This document shows, in pieces, positions 7,550 to 10,060 of a stretch of 10,060 bases of DNA. Position numbers and translations under genes: made by a program. The stretch covers positions 1-10,060 of the forward strand of contig DAOUUS010000038.1 in NCBI GenBank assembly GCA_030668065.1, given 5' to 3'. Position 1 is the stretch's first letter. Each line of letters starts with the position of its first letter. Below the pieces are notes generated by a model. That model searched no databases. It worked only from the letters and a program-made list of their open reading frames with translations, and was not told where the DNA came from. The DNA is from Candidatus Methanophagales archaeon. Its GTDB lineage: Archaea > Halobacteriota > Syntropharchaeia > Alkanophagales > Methanospirareceae.

Positions 7550-8944
7550 TTATAAAAAGGGCGTGAGGGCAAGCTGGTGATAACCCCCTTTTATCGGAAG
7601 CGGTGAAATATTATAGAGTAGTGTGTGTGGCTTAACACCGTAAACATTAATCGTACCCGAGAGCGGTACGAACCGGAGATGTACATCAGCCATCTCTCGT
7701 ATCTCGTTCTTTAACTTTGCTGACTGTTTCAAAACGCCGATTAAAACGTCATTTGTTGTTCTCACCCACGACACTACTTCGGAAAGCATACCTCTTATAT
7801 CCTCTTCCGGATAAATATCCAACCGCGATAAACCAATAACATGCAATACCGGCTTCTTTAAGTCTTTATAAACCGCCATGTGCTTAGTTAAGTACGTTTT
7901 CAGTGACTCCGCCCCGCCTTCGGAATTGGTTTTGAAAAAACATATGTCTTCACTTTCCGTTTCTGAAATGGTAGGCATCCGCAAGTATTTATCCAGCACC
8001 TTTGCATCCAGATAGTTGGAAAGAACCCGCTTCACGGAAGAAGAATAGGAACCTTCCTCGGGCATGTATATAACACCACAGTCATTCAGCATGAAATTGG
8101 AAATTGTATGGAATAACACAGGTCGGTAACTCTGACTAATGCTATCATCCGCTATTTCTAACAGGACAAAGCTACCTTTTGGATACCCGCCTATAATCAA
8201 ATCCAAATCCGTTATCCCCGTGGAATAATACTGATCACCCCCGGTCTCGTTCTTTTCGTCCCTTTTTAATTTCTTATGCTTGCCATTACCTAATCCGGTA
8301 GCGGAGACCTCAAAATGGGTGAACTGCCCCGCTTCCAGAGTAAATGGGTAACTACGATGTGGGATCCGAAAACCTCTCAACTTATCTACATACATCCTTC
8401 TTACCGTTCTATCATCTACTCTGTCCTTTTCTAACCTTATAATACTGTCAACGAGATAATCCAACTTCTTCTCTCCTGAATACTCGGAGATTAAGAGTAA
8501 ACGAGTCTTAGTTTTCCGTGCGATGTCCAGCATAGAGTTTTCAAGCTTTTCAATGCTCTTTTGGTTATCCTTGCTTATTTGAAAGGATACCGCATCCCAG
8601 CTATCGATAATCAAAATTGTGACGTCCTTTTCGACAACAAGACTGTAAACAGACCTCAAGAAGCTCGTATCGTCTTCATACAGCACCTGATAATCGGATT
8701 CTGAAAATTCCGACTGCGTAGCATCAACAATATTCCTAGGGGGAACTCGGCTTTCCAAACCCGGGAACTGTTTATACAACACGGAAGGCTCTATGCGAGT
8801 TGAGATATAAACCCCTTTAGCATCTCCCTGGCACAAATGCTCGAGAAGCGTAATCGCATAAGTGGTCTTTCCCGTGCCCGGAGCGCCTTTTAACACTACG
8901 GTATAGCTATCCAATGACTGAAGTGCATTTTCTATTTCGTACAT
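7550..8944 (-). CDS. KaiC/GvpD-like RecA-superfamily ATPase with a decayed second domain
   Basis: A 464-residue protein with two RecA/KaiC-type halves. The first (about 1-215) has a full Walker A, 'GAPGTGKTT' (20-28), a 'GVYISTRIEP' strand and a Walker B-like 'TILIIDSWDAV' (109-119, Asp114). It should bind and hydrolyse ATP. The second (about 238-464) starts with the KaiC hallmark 'TGITDLDLIIGGYPKGS', but the P-loop that should follow is replaced by 'LLEIADDSISQSY', so it cannot bind nucleotide in the usual way. A charged linker (about 220-237) joins them. The N-terminal wording resembles archaeal proteins labelled GvpD, a gas-vesicle regulator, but no gas-vesicle gene is present. A role as an ATP-dependent signalling or regulatory switch is inferred. 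It follows a wHTH gene by 58 nt and has its own possible TATA box. Confidence 0.82.
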   Translation of the reverse strand: MYEIENALQSLDSYTVVLKGAPGTGKTTYAITLLEHLCQGDAKGVYISTRIEPSVLYKQFPGLESRVPPRNIVDATQSEFSESDYQVLYEDDTSFLRSVYSLVVEKDVTILIIDSWDAVSFQISKDNQKSIEKLENSMLDIARKTKTRLLLISEYSGEKKLDYLVDSIIRLEKDRVDDRTVRRMYVDKLRGFRIPHRSYPFTLEAGQFTHFEVSATGLGNGKHKKLKRDEKNETGGDQYYSTGITDLDLIIGGYPKGSFVLLEIADDSISQSYRPVLFHTISNFMLNDCGVIYMPEEGSYSSSVKRVLSNYLDAKVLDKYLRMPTISETESEDICFFKTNSEGGAESLKTYLTKHMAVYKDLKKPVLHVIGLSRLDIYPEEDIRGMLSEVVSWVRTTNDVLIGVLKQSAKLKNEIREMADVHLRFVPLSGTINVYGVKPHTLLYNISPLPIKGGYHQLALTPFL

Positions 8945-8975
8945 AACCTTTTCCCCTTTTTATTCTAACACAGGA

Positions 8976-8989
8976 CATAATAATATTTT
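8976..8989 (-). promoter_or_regulatory. Possible TATA box of the KaiC/GvpD-like gene
   Basis: AAAATATTATTATG on the minus strand would place a start site near 8956, leaving a short leader with GGGGAAAAGG before the ATG at 8944. The gene may thus be transcribed both alone and from the wHTH promoter. Confidence 0.45.
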
Positions 8990-8993
8990 GACG

Positions 8994-9004
8994 GATCATT
9001 GATC
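8994..9004. repeat. 11-bp dyad next to the ATPase-gene TATA box
   Basis: GATCA-T-TGATC is a perfect inverted repeat. It covers the wHTH stop codon and sits 4 bp upstream of the possible TATA box of the ATPase gene, where a bound protein would affect recruitment of the basal factors. It could be an operator for the adjacent wHTH protein; chance cannot be excluded for arms this short. Confidence 0.4.
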
Positions 9005-9353
9005 ACACACTCGCCGCTCTTATGCTAGTAGTGTCTCTAGACCTTTTTTCTATTATCTCCTCTATGCTTTTGCTTTCTTTTATACCTTGTACGGTACTGA
9101 TGAAATCGAAAAGAGCATTCGCATAAGGACTGTCATCGTTCGCTTTTATTACCATTGACTTCCCTATATCAATCTCTTTTAATATCCCGGCCTCTACGAG
9201 ATCACTTATAACTTTTCTTGCTGTGACATGACTCACATCGAGGGTCTTAGCAAGCCCGGTGATATTATTGAAATACCCGTTGTTATTGTAGAATATACGG
9301 ATGACCTTGAGATGTATATTGTTTTTCCCGAAAATATTCTTTAGTACGTCCAT
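9003..9353 (-). CDS. Winged helix-turn-helix transcriptional regulator
   Basis: A 116-residue DNA-binding protein. Residues about 12-30 form the first helix region. Residues 31-58 ('ITGLAKTLDVSHVTARKVIS' and onward) are the helix-turn-helix, and 'GILKEIDIGKSMVIK' (56-70) is the wing. A C-terminal helix (about 74-105) probably serves dimerisation. No ligand domain, metal site or membrane span is seen. The frame is also open upstream to a TTG at 9371, but the TATA box at 9378-9386 predicts transcription to begin near 9355. That leaves the ATG at 9353 as a leaderless start, which I chose. The gene precedes the KaiC/GvpD-like ATPase gene on the same strand (58-nt gap), and its own upstream DNA carries direct repeats, which suggests autoregulation. 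I recognise no specific subfamily. Confidence 0.85.
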   Translation of the reverse strand: MDVLKNIFGKNNIHLKVIRIFYNNNGYFNNITGLAKTLDVSHVTARKVISDLVEAGILKEIDIGKSMVIKANDDSPYANALFDFISTVQGIKESKSIEEIIEKRSRDTTSIRAASV

Positions 9354-9377
9354 ATGTTTATTAATTGTCAAAAGCCC

Positions 9378-9386
9378 TATATATTT
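9378..9386 (-). promoter_or_regulatory. TATA box of the wHTH gene
   Basis: AAATATATA on the minus strand is a near-consensus TATA box. Its centre is about 28-29 nt from the ATG at 9353, with no ribosome binding site between. It argues against the TTG at 9371 as the start, because that codon would lie upstream of the transcription start. Confidence 0.65.
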
Positions 9387-9408
9387 CTTTCGGTCATCTA
9401 AAAAAAAA

Positions 9409-9439
9409 TTGCAACAATTCTAAAAAATAGTTTAAGCAT
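9409..9439. repeat. Direct repeat, copy 1
   Basis: The copy begins TTGCAACAATTCT and ends AAAAAATAGTTTAAGCAT. Compared with copy 2 it differs at two bases and has two extra single bases; 27 aligned positions match. It lies just upstream of the wHTH promoter. Confidence 0.75.
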
Positions 9440-9476
9440 TCCCGCAAAAAAAATTGTGGGAGTTGTGACTTTTGAG

Positions 9477-9505
9477 TTGCAACGATGCAAAAAATAGTTT
9501 AGCAT
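9477..9505. repeat. Direct repeat, copy 2
   Basis: The copy begins TTGCAACGATGC and ends AAAAAATAGTTTAGCAT, 68 bp after copy 1 and in the same orientation. A much weaker partial match (AAAAAAGATTAGTTTGCG, 9553-9570) follows about 64 bp further on. The sequence between the copies is unrelated. Confidence 0.75.
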
Positions 9506-9620
9506 AGCGGTGCAATCCGGGGATGAGCAATGCCGAAGTGCCCTACGGCTGTAAAAAAGATTAGTTTGCGTCAGAACTAGTTCAACTGCATGGTTACCCG
9601 CGGAAACACGGTACGAAGGC

Positions 9621-9630
9621 TAATAAAAAA
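9621..9630 (-). terminator. T-run downstream of the surface-protein gene
   Basis: TTTTTTATTA on the minus strand lies about 40 nt past the surface-protein stop. Archaeal RNA polymerase can terminate at T-runs alone. A minimal CGC-GAA-GCG hairpin lies upstream of it. This is plausible but unproven. Confidence 0.4.
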
Positions 9631-9668
9631 CGTTTCACACTACTTCTTTTCGCTTCGCGGTAAAACTA

Positions 9669-10060
9669 CTATCGCTTCAAAAAGCGTGGTCGCAATATGT
9701 ATGCTGCGAGCGCGAGTAGCCCCACGGAAAAGAGAATGGTTGTGTTTAGTTCGGGTACCGGGTAGCCCGGGTCAGTTTCCGGTGACGTAATGAAACTATT
9801 GCCGGCACCTGTTTTTATTTCGAGATCGGTAGAAGGATTAGTCACCTGAAGTGAAAGGTTATTACCTTTTGGTACGGTGAATTCGTTTGCAGGAATATCC
9901 AAAAATGCCTTAGCACTGCCATCACCGATGAACTCTTGTGTGCCTGCAGAGCTGAAGTCAGAGGTAGTAGTGTTATACGAGCCTACTGCTACGGTGAAAT
10001 TATCGGGAGCAGAAAATGTGGCATTAAGCGTTAGCCAGCCTGTCCAGTTCCCGACGGGAA
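9669..10060 (-). CDS. Secreted surface protein with C-terminal membrane anchor, 5' end outside the window
   Basis: The minus-strand frame is open from the window edge to a TAG at 9669 and gives at least 130 residues, so the start and any signal peptide lie outside. The visible part is rich in Thr, Ser, Asn, Gly and aromatic residues ('WLTLNATFSAPDNFTVAVGSY', with Asn-x-Thr N-glycosylation sites), as in beta-rich exported domains. Its end has 'DPGYPVPELNTT', a single hydrophobic helix ('ILFSVGLLALAAYIL') and a basic tail 'RPRFLKR'. This tripartite ending resembles archaeal PEF-CTERM or PGF-CTERM sorting signals that archaeosortases process, with Pro-Val-Pro-Glu-Leu as the likely motif. A plain C-terminal anchor is the alternative. 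No archaeosortase is in view. The function is unknown; a cell-envelope role is inferred. Confidence 0.8.
   Translation of the reverse strand, partial: PVGNWTGWLTLNATFSAPDNFTVAVGSYNTTTSDFSSAGTQEFIGDGSAKAFLDIPANEFTVPKGNNLSLQVTNPSTDLEIKTGAGNSFITSPETDPGYPVPELNTTILFSVGLLALAAYILRPRFLKR

Larger units (their letters stand above)
9354..9668. other. 315-bp non-coding region between the surface-protein and wHTH genes
   Basis: No credible gene is seen on either strand. The stretch holds, from left to right: the wHTH TATA box; two copies of a ~30-bp direct repeat; a hairpin CCCGCA/TGTGGG (9441-9460); a GTTGCAAC palindrome (9476-9483); a hairpin GCCGAAG/CTACGGC (9532-9549, one mismatch, 4-nt loop); a GAACTAGTTC palindrome (9574-9583); and a T-run on the minus strand after the surface-protein gene. 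The density of A-runs and T-runs and small dyads suggests regulatory DNA or a small RNA, but neither can be proven here. Confidence 0.6.

Noticed and set aside
7550..8944. Gas-vesicle operon regulator, in the strict sense of GvpD
   Set aside because: The resemblance is at the family level only. No gvpA or other gas-vesicle gene is in the window, so I give no gvpD symbol.
9409..9570. CRISPR-like pattern, because the repeat length (~30) and period (~67) fit a repeat-spacer unit
   Set aside because: There are only two good copies, which differ by two substitutions and two indels, and a third that is barely similar. No cas gene or leader is visible. CRISPR repeats this close together are normally identical.
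9515..9580. C/D box guide RNA suggested by GGATGAGC
   Set aside because: There is no proper RTGATGA C box and no CTGA D box at the right spacing on the same strand.
9590..9790. Plus-strand 66-codon open frame overlapping the surface-protein tail
   Set aside because: It lies mostly antisense to the surface-protein C-terminus and has no ribosome binding site or recognisable features.

Overview
The window comes from an archaeon, most likely a euryarchaeote of the Methanomicrobia-related branch. The evidence is an Alba chromatin protein, an archaeal Spt5 and SecE next to an archaeal-type FtsZ, TATA-box promoters (several placed for leaderless transcripts), a type II tRNA-Leu without an encoded CCA, a stand-alone receiver protein of methanogen style, and a surface protein with a Pro-Val-Pro-Glu C-terminal anchor. 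An ANME-1/Methanophagales-like or Syntrophoarchaeum-like source would fit, but that is inference. No methanogenesis gene is present to confirm it.

Layout. Almost everything is on the minus strand, so read from right to left. (a) 10060-9669: 3' part of a secreted, C-terminally anchored surface protein. (b) 9668-9354: a 315-bp non-coding stretch with an imperfect ~30-bp direct repeat, hairpins, a T-run and the promoter of the next gene. (c) 9353-7550: a winged-helix regulator followed by a KaiC/GvpD-like ATPase with one good and one decayed RecA domain. (d) 7528-7106: a stand-alone response-regulator receiver, the only plus-strand gene, convergent with the ATPase gene. (e) 6922-5708: larC, divergent from the receiver gene. 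(f) 5649-5567: tRNA-Leu(GAG). (g) 5483-2378: a tight cluster ftsZ, secE, spt5, a membrane-anchored AglJ-like family 2 glycosyltransferase, and hisI. (h) 2317-2039: alba with its own clear TATA box, Shine-Dalgarno sequence and terminator. (i) 1930-1: pyrB and glyA, the latter cut by the window edge.

The left two thirds is core housekeeping: division, protein export, transcription elongation, N-glycosylation, histidine and pyrimidine synthesis, one-carbon metabolism and chromatin. The right third (about 6950-10060) is more accessory. It looks like a small regulatory module (wHTH, KaiC/GvpD-like ATPase, receiver) beside a surface protein, with several unexplained inverted and direct repeats in the intergenic DNA. 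This is the part worth a second look.
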